Assembly (NCBI GenBank): GCA_965224595.1
Contig: OZ245058.1
Coordinates: forward strand, 558,001 to 622,000
Direction of reading: 5' to 3'
Source: Aliivibrio_A sp016764915
GTDB lineage: Bacteria > Pseudomonadota > Gammaproteobacteria > Enterobacterales > Vibrionaceae
DNA length: 64,000 bases
In this document: piece by piece, positions 8,671-16,889 of the stretch
Numbering within the stretch: the stretch's first letter is position 1
How the letters are laid out: every line of letters starts with the position of its first letter
Position numbers and translations under genes: made by a program
Notes under the pieces: model-generated
Database searches by the model: none
Told to the model about the DNA's origin: nothing
The model's input: only the letters and a program-made list of their open reading frames with translations

Positions 8671-9933
8671 CTAGAAACTGCGGCTGTACTGCACGCCTAG
8701 TAATACTGCGTTAGCACGAGTGGTTGCATCAATAGAAGATAGTACAGTGCCACCAGAGGTCACCTTTACTTCATGAACGGTAACATCTTTACCTACTAGG
8801 TAGGTGGCACCAAAGTCGATGTTGGATTTGGCATCAAGATGGTAGGTAAAACCAGCTGAAAACCATTGACGATCAGAGTCTGGTACAGAAATTGAAGTCA
8901 CTTCATCTTGTGCACTCTGGTCATACATGTAACCAGTACGCAGTGTCCACTCCTCGTTGAGGTAGTAAGTACCACCGATTGAGTAGTGCATGGCGTTTTT
9001 CCATTTATAGGTATTGATGGTGCCGTGCGCGTCACTATCCAAAGTGTCAAATGCTGCCCAACCAATCCACTGCACGCTGTAGTGCACCGCAAATTTGGTG
9101 TCTTCTAAGCGGTGGTAACCGGAAAATTCCGCCATATCAGGCAATGGCATGTACAAGGTGTCGTCATTAGCGACCGGCTGACTGAGGTTAGGAGCATAAG
9201 TAATATCACCTTTGGCTTCAAGCTCTGGGCTGTAGTGGTAAGAGAGGCCAAAACGGTTGTTTTCGTTTAGCTCATATACGGTTCCAAGGTTAAAACCAAA
9301 GCCAATGCCAGCGGCATCGGCATCTAATGCAGTTGTATTAGCAGCGCCACCTGGGAAAGTCGCACTGAAATCGCGCTGAAGTTTGCCTGTGCCATAGATG
9401 ATGTCTAAACCCGCGCCGATGCTCCATTGCTCATCAATACGGTATGAACCGCTGAGACCTAAGTTCATACTCTTCACGTCGGTCAGACCGCCATACTCTG
9501 AGCCTGCAAAGCTGTCATCAAATTCGGTTTTGGTGCCAAAGTTGGAATAAAGGTTTACACCTACCGCGAATTTTTCATTGATCGGCACAATCACGTGGAT
9601 GTTGGGTACATAGGAAGTATCCCCCGCATCGCTGTAATTTGAATCAGCAGCGGGGCTGCCTAAAGAATTATATGTTGAATCTTTAACTTCAATTTCAGAA
9701 GCAATCGAAACCACACCCAAAGACATGGAAACGTCATCGAAAAGGGCCATGGCTGCTGGGTTACGAGCCATTACTGAGGCGTTATCAGCGATAACGGCAT
9801 CACCAGCAAATGCGCGACCTAGGCCGGTTGCGGATTGCGCGTTAAGTTGGAAACCAGCTGCGGTAGCCTGTTGAGTGGTTAGCAATACTGCTGCTGCTAA
9901 CAGGGTCTTCCTGAAGAGTTGTGGATTATTCAT
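8671..9933 (-). CDS. fadL: Long-chain fatty acid outer-membrane transporter FadL
   Basis: A 420-residue outer-membrane beta-barrel with a signal peptide ending near QQATA-AGF. The mature N-terminus (AGFQLNAQSATGLGRAFAGDA) and the NPA motif in ARNPAAMALFDD form the FadL hatch. The protein ends in a barrel-like ...QYSRSF with terminal phenylalanine. FadL imports long-chain fatty acids for beta-oxidation by FadI/FadJ encoded about 2 kb away. A FadR-like site lies about 120 bases upstream. Three tandem copies of a 7-base unit run across the stop codon. Confidence 0.93.
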   Translation of the reverse strand: MNNPQLFRKTLLAAAVLLTTQQATAAGFQLNAQSATGLGRAFAGDAVIADNASVMARNPAAMALFDDVSMSLGVVSIASEIEVKDSTYNSLGSPAADSNYSDAGDTSYVPNIHVIVPINEKFAVGVNLYSNFGTKTEFDDSFAGSEYGGLTDVKSMNLGLSGSYRIDEQWSIGAGLDIIYGTGKLQRDFSATFPGGAANTTALDADAAGIGFGFNLGTVYELNENNRFGLSYHYSPELEAKGDITYAPNLSQPVANDDTLYMPLPDMAEFSGYHRLEDTKFAVHYSVQWIGWAAFDTLDSDAHGTINTYKWKNAMHYSIGGTYYLNEEWTLRTGYMYDQSAQDEVTSISVPDSDRQWFSAGFTYHLDAKSNIDFGATYLVGKDVTVHEVKVTSGGTVLSSIDATTRANAVLLGVQYSRSF

Positions 9934-10049
9934 AATTATTATTTTCCATGTTCTATAATGATTTAGAAAAACGCTTCCTGTTTTTCTCTACTGCATGTAT
10001 CAAGCACATGTAATTTTTGTGCCAGAATTTTATATAAATTAGCATAGAG

Positions 10050-10066
10050 TAGAAATCCGACCAGTA
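10050..10066 (-). promoter_or_regulatory. FadR-like operator upstream of fadL
   Basis: Read on the minus strand, the site is TACTGGTCGGATTTCTA. It keeps the CTGGTCNGA core of known enterobacterial FadR operators. Position upstream of fadL fits repression of fatty acid uptake by FadR when no long-chain acyl-CoA is present. Its exact place relative to the promoter is unclear. Confidence 0.55.
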
Positions 10067-10240
10067 CATGAAAAACAACTAAATACGTGATCTTGCCCTT
10101 ACTTTGCATAAATAGTAGGGAACTTCGCTGAACTTAAAGTAAATGCTCTATAATTGGTTAATTTACGCACGAAAATTAAAGAGGGTTTGATTGATATAGG
10201 TCAATATATAGTTGAAGTAAAAAGGATTTTCGGAGGATTA

Positions 10241-10268
10241 AGTGGCCAATATATCGCTATTAGCCACT
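10241..10268. repeat. Stem-loop after the anti-sigma gene
   Basis: AGTGGCCAATA and TATTAGCCACT form an 11-base stem (one G-U in the minus-strand RNA) with a 6-base loop, 12 bases past the stop of the DUF3379 gene. No T-run follows directly on the minus strand, so it may protect the mRNA end or act as a weak terminator. Confidence 0.5.
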
Positions 10269-10280
10269 GAGTAATGAAGA

Positions 10281-11018
10281 CTATATTTTAAAGGTTAGAT
10301 TGCTTTCAAGCTGTTTGGTGATCGCGGTAAGATTTTCTGCTTTATCACCAACAACTATCAAACTGGATGCATGTCCTTGTGCAGAAGATAGCGCAACCAC
10401 CTCACCTTTTAAGTGATCGTCGTCGAACAGGTAGTCTTTGACACTGTTTGTCGGCACAACAAATACGGTGATTCTATCGTGTTCACCTTGCATCACTAAA
10501 TGCAGCGCTGCGCCGATACCGGTAAAGCTGCAGTGATTGACATAATAAATGTGAGCAGGAAGATCATGCATAAAGCGTTGACCAAAAGGCGCCAGTTTTG
10601 AATTGACCTGTTGCAGAGACACTTGCTCGTCGGCAATATCGGTCATCCCTGCTTCATCAACCACGTGGGCAAGAGCTGTATCACCGAGAGACGCTTGAGC
10701 GGTTGGAATGATCACATTACGCCAGTTAAGCTGACCAATCATCAATCCACAGACAAAAGCGACGGAAGCGGCAATGGCCAGATAGTTACGGGGAGACTTT
10801 GCCTGCACATGAGTTTCTGCAGCCTGACGAAATAAAATGGTGTCAGCAAGATCGTCTGGGACCTCTACATCAAGGGTCTGTTCAATTAAGCTGTCTAAAT
10901 GATGCAACTCTCCCACCAGTTGTTGATTGGATGAGTTACCTTCTAATGCTTCAAGGATATCGTGGCTTTTATCGCGCGGATTAGCCAAAATTCTGCGACG
11001 GAATTCTAAATCATCCAT
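10281..11018 (-). CDS. Membrane anti-sigma-like protein (DUF3379 family)
   Basis: A 245-residue single-pass membrane protein. It has a cytoplasmic helical N-terminus (1-77), one membrane helix (about 78-97) and a C-terminal domain of about 145 residues predicted outside the cytoplasm. This layout and its place right after an ECF sigma gene point to a sigma regulator. I recall this arrangement as the DUF3379 family. I chose the ATG at 11018 (MDDLEFRRR): it has a GAGGG ribosome site and overlaps the sigma gene stop by 8 bases. A longer frame starts 15 bases upstream. The inducing signal is unknown. Confidence 0.82.
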   Translation of the reverse strand: MDDLEFRRRILANPRDKSHDILEALEGNSSNQQLVGELHHLDSLIEQTLDVEVPDDLADTILFRQAAETHVQAKSPRNYLAIAASVAFVCGLMIGQLNWRNVIIPTAQASLGDTALAHVVDEAGMTDIADEQVSLQQVNSKLAPFGQRFMHDLPAHIYYVNHCSFTGIGAALHLVMQGEHDRITVFVVPTNSVKDYLFDDDHLKGEVVALSSAQGHASSLIVVGDKAENLTAITKQLESNLTFKI

Positions 11019-11592
11019 TGTTTTGACCCTCATGTTGATGTTGTTTATCCAAGCTTTCTTTCAATTGATTACGAGCTCTAAACAGCCGAGTCATCACCGT
11101 ATTACGATTTAACCCTAAAATGTCAGAGATCTCTTCCCCGCTAAAACCACCAATAACTTGCAACAGCAGGGGTTCTCGATATTCAGCCTCAAGATTGAGT
11201 ATCTTTTGATGCAGCCAATGTTTTTCAATATCATCTTCACTGTGACAGAGGCTTTTATCTTCCACATAGTGATCATCAATATCGACTAACTCCAGCCGTT
11301 TCCTCTCAAAACGTCGCGCATTCTCTCGTCTTAAGATGGTGATTAGCCACGATTTTGCGGATTTGTCATCTTTTAAGCTGTCCAGAGATCGCCACGCTCG
11401 AAGGCAGGTCTCTTGCACCAAATCTTCGGCAATGCTTTTGTCTTTACATAACCAGTAGGCATATCTAAAGAGGTCTTTATGCCAAGCTCTTACAAGAGCT
11501 TCATATCTTTTTTGTTTGTCCATACTTTTATAGACCGAGTCGTCGCTGTTTTTATTTCGATCTTTTTTTCGAAAGGAGAAAAGTTGGCTCAT
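11011..11592 (-). CDS. ECF-type RNA polymerase sigma factor
   Basis: A 193-residue sigma-70 family protein. Region 2 is visible in LFRYAYWLCKDKSIAEDLVQ, followed by a basic linker, and region 4 in GFSGEEISDILGLNRNTVMT. There is no region 1 or 3, as in ECF factors. I chose ATG 11592 (MSQLFSFRK) because a TAGGA sequence is well placed before it. ATGs at 11601 and 11619 are less well spaced. It is translationally coupled to the downstream membrane regulator. Its place between fadL and fadI suggests, but does not show, a role in envelope or lipid stress. Confidence 0.88.
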   Translation of the reverse strand: MSQLFSFRKKDRNKNSDDSVYKSMDKQKRYEALVRAWHKDLFRYAYWLCKDKSIAEDLVQETCLRAWRSLDSLKDDKSAKSWLITILRRENARRFERKRLELVDIDDHYVEDKSLCHSEDDIEKHWLHQKILNLEAEYREPLLLQVIGGFSGEEISDILGLNRNTVMTRLFRARNQLKESLDKQHQHEGQNNG

Positions 11593-11802
11593 TTCATTCA
11601 TTCCTAAATATGCAGGCAATGCATCAAGTTGCTCTGTAACCGCAATCTATTTTCACACCAATATTGATCTGCTTCAAAAGTCGATATGTCATTAAGGTTA
11701 TAATAGTAACGTTATCTAGCTACTCGTAACGTGACTGTTAGGTTTTAGTGTTGAGATAGATAACACATCCTTATGAAAGCTGGCGATATCGATTCACTCT
11801 TA

Positions 11803-11833
11803 TTGACTTCTGGTGTTTTGATGTCTCTTATAC
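11803..11833 (+). promoter_or_regulatory. Sigma-70-like promoter of the candidate small RNA
   Basis: A strong -35 (TTGACT, 11803-11808) is followed by a -10-like region (TCTTAT at 11826, 17-base spacer, or TTATAC at 11828, 19-base spacer). It points toward an orphan terminator 50-80 bases further on. No reading frame lies between. Confidence 0.5.
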
Positions 11834-11838
11834 AACTC

Positions 11839-11913
11839 TCTGACAACAGTCAGCACTTGTTAATAGCAATTTACAGCTTATTTACCGCATCTTAAATAGA
11901 TGCGGTTTTTTTT
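11839..11913 (+). ncRNA. Candidate small regulatory RNA, about 75 nt
   Basis: The unit has a promoter-like sequence, a 5' hairpin (CTGAC-AACA-GTCAG, 11840-11853), about 30 unpaired AU-rich bases and a strong Rho-independent terminator ending in eight T. No plus-strand gene lies upstream for the terminator to serve, because the flanking sigma gene is divergent from fadI. This is the usual layout of an Hfq-type sRNA. The transcript ends are inferred and I do not recognise the sequence as a known sRNA. Confidence 0.5.
11885..11913 (+). terminator. Orphan Rho-independent terminator
   Basis: CCGCATCT, loop TAAAT, AGATGCGG, then eight T. An 8-base perfect GC-rich stem with a clean T-run. It lies about 210 bases before the fadI start and can only end a short transcript beginning in this intergenic region. 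Confidence 0.85.
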
Positions 11914-11997
11914 AACGTATCTATTCAGTCTACAGCTTGCCATTCGAATTGACACTTTACTCACCCACATTCATTGCAAATATTCAGTAATAGATCG

Positions 11998-12014
11998 ATT
12001 AGGTCATACTATTT
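11998..12014 (+). promoter_or_regulatory. Second FadR-like site upstream of fadI
   Basis: ATTAGGTCATACTATTT. With its left flank it matches the stronger site 61 bases downstream at 14 of 17 positions (ATCGATYAGGTCAKACY). It is weaker as a palindrome than the proximal site. Confidence 0.4.
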
Positions 12015-12058
12015 TTCAAACAACAGTTTTAAATTTAGTAACATTTCAGTTACAATCG

Positions 12059-12075
12059 ATCAGGTCAGACCTCTT
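12059..12075 (+). promoter_or_regulatory. FadR-like operator of fadIJ
   Basis: ATCAGGTCAGACCTCTT keeps the GGT-N3-GACC spacing of the known fad operators. It lies immediately downstream of a -10-like TACAAT (12051-12056), where bound FadR would block initiation. It is 50 bases upstream of the fadI start codon. Confidence 0.65.
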
Positions 12076-12124
12076 AATCGCCAGTAACCTCGATTTAAGA
12101 TGGGTCAATAAATAAGGAGATGTG

Positions 12125-13435
12125 ATGAGAACGCCACAAAATTTAACCACTCGTTCAGGGGAGCGAATTGCTGTCGTCACGGGACTAAGAACACCATTTG
12201 CTAAGCAGTCAACTGCATTCAGTACCGCCCCAGCGGTAGACATGGGTAAGATGGTCGTTAACCAGATGTTAAATCAGTTTGATATTGATCCCGCTATTAT
12301 TGATCAAGTGGTATTTGGCCAAGTGGTGCAAATGCCTGAAGCGCCCAATATTGCGCGTGAAATTGTGTTAGGAACAGGCATGAATGTCAGCACTGATGCG
12401 TACAGTGTGACTCGCGCTTGTGCCACCAGTTTTCAAGCTGCAGCCAATGTTGCTGAGAGCATTATCTCTGGAACGATTGATGTCGGTATTGCCGGTGGGG
12501 CAGACTCTTCGTCTGTATTGCCGATTGGTGTATCAAAAAAATTCGCGGCGACCTTATTAGCATTGAGCAAAACCAAAACAGTTGGCCAAAAAGTGGCGTT
12601 ACTGCGAAAGCTGTCGCTAAAAGATTTGGCTCCGGTGCCCCCTGCGGTTGCCGAGTACTCAACTGGCATTAGCATGGGACAGACTGCTGAGCAGATGGCT
12701 AAATCCCACTCGATCAGTCGTCTCGCCCAAGAAGAGTTAGCGCATCGCTCGCACACCTTAGCAGCAAAAGCGTGGGCTGATGGTTTGATTCAAGGGGAAG
12801 TGATGACGGCCTGTCCAGAGCCTTATAAATCCTGGATAGCAAAAGATAACAATATTCGAGAAAACTCGACCTTAGAGAGTTACGCAAAACTCAGACCTGC
12901 ATTTGATCGCAAATATGGGTCGGTTACTGCTGCAACCAGCACGCCACTGACGGATGGTGCCGCAGCACTATTAATAATGAGAGAAGGGCGAGCCAAAGAG
13001 CTTGGTTTAGAGGTTCTGGGTTACATTCGCTCATACGCCTTTTCAGCGATAGATGTCCATCAAGACATGTTGATGGGTCCCTCTTATGCCACACCAATAG
13101 CGCTGGATAGAGCAGGCATCACCTTAGCGGATCTGACCCTAATCGATATGCATGAAGCGTTTGCCGCACAGACATTAGCCAACGTGAAAATGTTCGGCTC
13201 CGTTCAGTTTGCCAAAGAGAAGCTAGGTCGAAGCCAAGCGATTGGTGAGATTGATATGGATAAGTTTAATGTGTTGGGCGGCTCCCTTGCTTACGGTCAC
13301 CCGTTTGCGGCAACTGGGGCAAGAATGATCACCCAAACTTTACGTGAACTGAAGCGTCGCGGTGGCGGTTTAGCTCTGAACACGGCTTGTGCGGCGGGTG
13401 GATTAGGCGCGGCAATGATTTTGGAGGCAGAATAA
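12125..13435 (+). CDS. fadI: 3-ketoacyl-CoA thiolase FadI
   Basis: A 436-residue thiolase, the beta subunit of the FadIJ beta-oxidation complex. It cleaves 3-ketoacyl-CoA to acetyl-CoA and a shortened acyl-CoA. Visible are the nucleophile Cys99 in TRACATSFQ, the HEAF motif, the GGSLAYGHPFAATGAR glycine-rich region and the C-terminal CAAGGLG. I chose ATG 12125 with the AAGGAG just upstream; a GTG 3 bases earlier is also possible. It is close to E. coli FadI along its length. The stop overlaps the fadJ start by 1 base (TAATG). Confidence 0.96.
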   Translation: MRTPQNLTTRSGERIAVVTGLRTPFAKQSTAFSTAPAVDMGKMVVNQMLNQFDIDPAIIDQVVFGQVVQMPEAPNIAREIVLGTGMNVSTDAYSVTRACATSFQAAANVAESIISGTIDVGIAGGADSSSVLPIGVSKKFAATLLALSKTKTVGQKVALLRKLSLKDLAPVPPAVAEYSTGISMGQTAEQMAKSHSISRLAQEELAHRSHTLAAKAWADGLIQGEVMTACPEPYKSWIAKDNNIRENSTLESYAKLRPAFDRKYGSVTAATSTPLTDGAAALLIMREGRAKELGLEVLGYIRSYAFSAIDVHQDMLMGPSYATPIALDRAGITLADLTLIDMHEAFAAQTLANVKMFGSVQFAKEKLGRSQAIGEIDMDKFNVLGGSLAYGHPFAATGARMITQTLRELKRRGGGLALNTACAAGGLGAAMILEAE

Positions 13436-15621
13436 TGAGTCAGTCAACGGTAGTAGAAAAAAACGTGTCAGAGAGCGAAAAAAACGCTGAGATAAAAAAG
13501 GATGGTGCGACCCTAGCACCCTCGTCTGCATTTACCTTATCCATTGATGATAATGCGATAGCTTGGCTGACCATTGATGTACCCAATGAGAAAATGAATA
13601 CGTTGAAGGCCGTTTTTGCCCAGCAGGTTACCGATGTGTTGGATGAGATTGACCAACGTAAAAAAGAGATTAAAGGGGTGATTGTTCACTCAGCCAAACC
13701 GGACAATTTTGTTGCAGGTGCAGACATTAGAATGTTAGATGCTTGCACAACGGCAGTAGAAGCACAGCAGTTGGCAGAACAAGGACAAGCCCTATTTGCA
13801 CGCCTTGAAGGGTTACCATTTCATGTGGTTGCTGCCATTCACGGGCCTTGTCTTGGCGGTGGATTAGAGTTGGCATTAGCGTGCCACTCAAGAGTGTGCA
13901 GCGATGCAGATATCACGCGAATCGGTCTGCCTGAAGTGCAACTTGGCCTGCTTCCAGGTTCGGGTGGTACACAGCGTCTTCCAAGGTTAGTGGGTGTGTT
14001 GCCAGCGTTAGATATGATTTTAACGGGAAAGCAACTACGCGGTAAAAAAGCAGCGAAGCTGGGCGTGGTGGATGCGTGTGTTCCGGAGTCCATATTATTA
14101 GACGTGGCTCAAAAGCTGGCATTAGGAAAGAAACCAAAACGTCATTTAGGCACTAAAGAGTGGTTAATGGCGAAAAACCCGCTAGGAAGAGCTGTCATTT
14201 TTGATCAAGCGGCGAAAAAAACCAATGCTAAAACGAGAGGCAATTACCCAGCAGCCGATGCCATTTTAGAAGTGATTAAAATAGGGCTGCAAAAAGGGAT
14301 GAAAAAAGGACTGCAGTTAGAGGCCAAACGCTTTGGTGAACTGGTGCAATCTTCGGAATCAGCGGCGTTGCGCAGTATCTTTTTTGCCACTACCGCAATG
14401 AAAAAAGAGCAAGGAAGTGATGCTAAACCTAACATGGTATCGAGCGTTTCCGTTCTTGGTGGTGGCTTGATGGGGGCGGGAATCGCTCATGTCTCGGTCG
14501 CTAAAGCGAATATTCCAGCCCGTATTAAAGATGTCTCTAATGATGGTGTATTAAATGCACTCTCGTATAATTTTGCTCTTTTTGAGAAACAGCGTAAACG
14601 TAGAATTATTACCAAAGCGCAACAGCAGCAAAAGATGATGCAACTGTCTGGTGCTATCGATTTTACTGGATTTGCTAAATCTGATGTGGTGATAGAAGCG
14701 GTATTTGAGGACTTGGCCCTTAAGCAGCAGATGGTGGCCACAACAGAAGAGAACGGTAAAGAGGGGGTGATTTTTGCCACCAATACCTCATCGCTGCCCA
14801 TACACCAGATAGCTGAAGGCGCTAAAAAGCCCGAAAATATTATTGGTTTGCACTATTTTAGTCCGGTAGAGAAAATGCCGTTAGTGGAAGTCATTCCGCA
14901 CCAAGGCACTTCGGATGAAACGATCTCTACCGTGGTATCACTGGCGAAAAAGCAGGGAAAAACGGCAATAGTGGTTGCTGATAAAGCAGGGTTTTATGTC
15001 AACCGTATCTTAGCTCCCTATATGAATGAGTCGGCTCAAGTATTAATGTCTGGTGAGCCGATTGATCATATTGACCGCGCTCTGCTTGATTTTGGTTTCC
15101 CAGTTGGCCCCATTACTCTGCTTGATGAAGTCGGCATCGATATTGGTTCGAAAATCATGCCGATTTTGGTTGCTGAACTTGGTGAGCGATTCCAAGGGCC
15201 AGATGTGTTTGATCTGCTGTTGAAGGACAATCGAAAAGGTCGAAAAACCAATCGAGGTTTCTACCGTTATAAAGGTAAGAAAAAAGCGGTCGATAAATCG
15301 GTGTATAAACTGCTAAAGCTCAAACCGGTTCAAAAGCAGTCAGCCCCAATTATTGCCAAACGTTGCGCGTTAATGATGCTTAATGAAGCGGCTCGTTGTT
15401 TGGATGAGGGCATTATACGCTCTGCCCGTGATGGGGATATTGGCGCCATCTTTGGCATTGGTTTCCCTCCATTCTTAGGCGGCCCTTTCCGTTACATGGA
15501 CAGTGTCGGGATCAGTCAGATTGTTGATGAGATGAATCAACATGCGAAAAAGTATGGTGATAGATTTTTGCCATGCGACATATTGGTTGAGATGGCGGAA
15601 AACAGTCGACGTTTTTACTAA
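13435..15621 (+). CDS. fadJ: Multifunctional beta-oxidation protein FadJ
   Basis: A 728-residue protein, the alpha subunit of FadIJ, with enoyl-CoA hydratase and 3-hydroxyacyl-CoA dehydrogenase activities. The N-terminal crotonase domain (about 35-220) has the oxyanion segments FVAGADIRMLD and CLGGGLELALACH and the catalytic region GLPEVQLGLLPGSGG. The NAD-binding dehydrogenase domain starts near 335 with VLGGGLMGAGIAH and is followed by two C-terminal 3HCDH domains. About 30 charged residues at the N-terminus are extra. The ATG at 13435 overlaps the fadI stop; an upstream extension inside fadI is not needed. Confidence 0.96.
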   Translation: MSQSTVVEKNVSESEKNAEIKKDGATLAPSSAFTLSIDDNAIAWLTIDVPNEKMNTLKAVFAQQVTDVLDEIDQRKKEIKGVIVHSAKPDNFVAGADIRMLDACTTAVEAQQLAEQGQALFARLEGLPFHVVAAIHGPCLGGGLELALACHSRVCSDADITRIGLPEVQLGLLPGSGGTQRLPRLVGVLPALDMILTGKQLRGKKAAKLGVVDACVPESILLDVAQKLALGKKPKRHLGTKEWLMAKNPLGRAVIFDQAAKKTNAKTRGNYPAADAILEVIKIGLQKGMKKGLQLEAKRFGELVQSSESAALRSIFFATTAMKKEQGSDAKPNMVSSVSVLGGGLMGAGIAHVSVAKANIPARIKDVSNDGVLNALSYNFALFEKQRKRRIITKAQQQQKMMQLSGAIDFTGFAKSDVVIEAVFEDLALKQQMVATTEENGKEGVIFATNTSSLPIHQIAEGAKKPENIIGLHYFSPVEKMPLVEVIPHQGTSDETISTVVSLAKKQGKTAIVVADKAGFYVNRILAPYMNESAQVLMSGEPIDHIDRALLDFGFPVGPITLLDEVGIDIGSKIMPILVAELGERFQGPDVFDLLLKDNRKGRKTNRGFYRYKGKKKAVDKSVYKLLKLKPVQKQSAPIIAKRCALMMLNEAARCLDEGIIRSARDGDIGAIFGIGFPPFLGGPFRYMDSVGISQIVDEMNQHAKKYGDRFLPCDILVEMAENSRRFY

Positions 15622-15649
15622 GTTGACCGGTCCTGATATGGGTGAATAG

Positions 15650-15673
15650 AAAAGAGCCGTAAAGGCTCTTTTT
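15650..15673. terminator. Bidirectional terminator after fadJ
   Basis: AAAAGAGCC, loop GTAAA, GGCTCTTTT with A- and T-runs on each side. It lies between the convergent fadJ and TraF-like genes. Confidence 0.9.
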
Positions 15674-15675
15674 TG

Positions 15676-16791
15676 TTAAAACATAAAGCTTAAGTTGGCG
15701 GCGGCGCCAATTTGGTTTTCACCCGCGTAGGAGCCTGCGAGATCAATATTAAACACACCAAACGGACTGATACCAATACCAGCAGTGATAGCGTCATCAA
15801 GTGTATCTTCCATGTCATGTTGATACCCGGCTCGTAGTTGTAGCCAATCAAAGGCATTACCCTCGATACCAACACGAACAAACTGGGTATCATCATCCAC
15901 ATTCTTAAAGCGCTCTTGACTCATCAGTTCAAGATCAAGACCCACAGTGAAGGCCTGAACCGTATAAGCACCAGCGATGGTCAGCTGTGGACTCATCTCG
16001 TAGGTATCACTCCTAGCTGCAACCGTAATGGTGTTGACATCTTGTTTGAGTATATTTTGTAATGACGCGCCGACTCTAAAGTTATCTTTAAGCCAGACTG
16101 CGCCAATATCAAGATTGGCTGCGCTGTCGGTTTTCTCATTTTCATCATAATCTGAGACATCAAAATCTTCGACCGTGACTCGTTCAATATAAGTACTAAA
16201 CTGTTGGTATTTTGGGGTGATACCAAACGAAAATTTCTCCCCTAAAATTTCATACTGCTTAGCAAAAGCGACACCATATTCAGCGTAACCAAAGCCCAAA
16301 AGGTCAGCAAAAGATTGTGTATAGTCGGCTATGTTTACGTCGGTCACCACAACAACATCAACAAACCCCTTAGTATAAAAGTTAATTGATATTGTCTCAT
16401 TGGGGATGGCAACAGCGATACCAGCGGCGGCTTTTACTGCCAGTGGTGCGTTTCCGTCTAGCTCTATTAACAGGCGGTCGATATCAACTTGTGCGCTAAG
16501 GTCTCCGCCTTCTAATCGTTTAATCTCATCTTGAAGATCATCCATTGTATCGATCGTGTTATCCACATCACTTGCATTAATGGCAACGGCGGGAATAAGA
16601 ATCGCCGCATTATCCGATTCTCTATATACGGCGACTAATGCTGGATTATAAAAAGGAGCCGCTAAGTAATCTGCAGTGGCGACCCCGATATTTCCCATAC
16701 CATTCGAACGACCATCGGCGGAAAATGTGGCGGGGTGAGCATAGGTGCTGGCAATCGTTAAACCTGCCACAACAATCAGTTTTTTATTCAT
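15676..16791 (-). CDS. TraF-like outer-membrane beta-barrel protein
   Basis: A 371-residue exported protein with a signal peptide (MNKKLIVVAGLTIASTYAHPA) and alternating beta-strand pattern ending in ...AANLSFMF, typical of a barrel. After the signal come SADGRSNGMGNIGVATADYL and a FYNPALVA motif, as in the family often annotated conjugal transfer protein TraF. A helical insert (about residues 80-110) is present. Start chosen at 16791 because of the AAGGGA before it; a longer frame begins at 16836. No conjugation genes surround it, so the plasmid-derived name should not be taken as its function. It may be an FadL/OmpP1-type porin. Confidence 0.75.
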   Translation of the reverse strand: MNKKLIVVAGLTIASTYAHPATFSADGRSNGMGNIGVATADYLAAPFYNPALVAVYRESDNAAILIPAVAINASDVDNTIDTMDDLQDEIKRLEGGDLSAQVDIDRLLIELDGNAPLAVKAAAGIAVAIPNETISINFYTKGFVDVVVVTDVNIADYTQSFADLLGFGYAEYGVAFAKQYEILGEKFSFGITPKYQQFSTYIERVTVEDFDVSDYDENEKTDSAANLDIGAVWLKDNFRVGASLQNILKQDVNTITVAARSDTYEMSPQLTIAGAYTVQAFTVGLDLELMSQERFKNVDDDTQFVRVGIEGNAFDWLQLRAGYQHDMEDTLDDAITAGIGISPFGVFNIDLAGSYAGENQIGAAANLSFMF

Positions 16792-16889
16792 TGATGATCC
16801 CTTAAATATTCGATGCGCATGAAAGTAGCGCGTCAAGTTCCATATTTAAGAATAGGACAATAAAGTGGTTTTTCCAGCGATGTAGCGCG

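Larger units (their letters stand above)
9934..10280. other. Intergenic region upstream of fadL and downstream of the anti-sigma gene
   Basis: A 347-base AT-rich stretch with no convincing gene. It holds the fadL leader and promoter region with a FadR-like site (10050-10066), and a stem-loop just after the anti-sigma gene stop (10241-10268). Nothing else recognisable was seen. Confidence 0.7.
11593..12124. other. Long intergenic region between the sigma gene and fadI
   Basis: About 530 bases with no credible protein gene. Going left to right it holds the sigma gene's promoter region (minus strand), a candidate small RNA with its own promoter and terminator (11803-11913), two FadR-like sites (11998-12014 and 12059-12075) and the fadI promoter and leader. 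Confidence 0.75.

Noticed and set aside
13387..13434. Longer fadJ start inside fadI
   Set aside because: It would add 16 residues of frame-shifted fadI sequence. The ATG at 13435 at the TAATG junction is the usual coupled start.
15676..16791. Conjugative element suggested by the TraF-like gene
   Set aside because: No relaxase, coupling protein, pilus genes, integrase or origin of transfer were seen nearby. The family name alone is not evidence of a mobile element.
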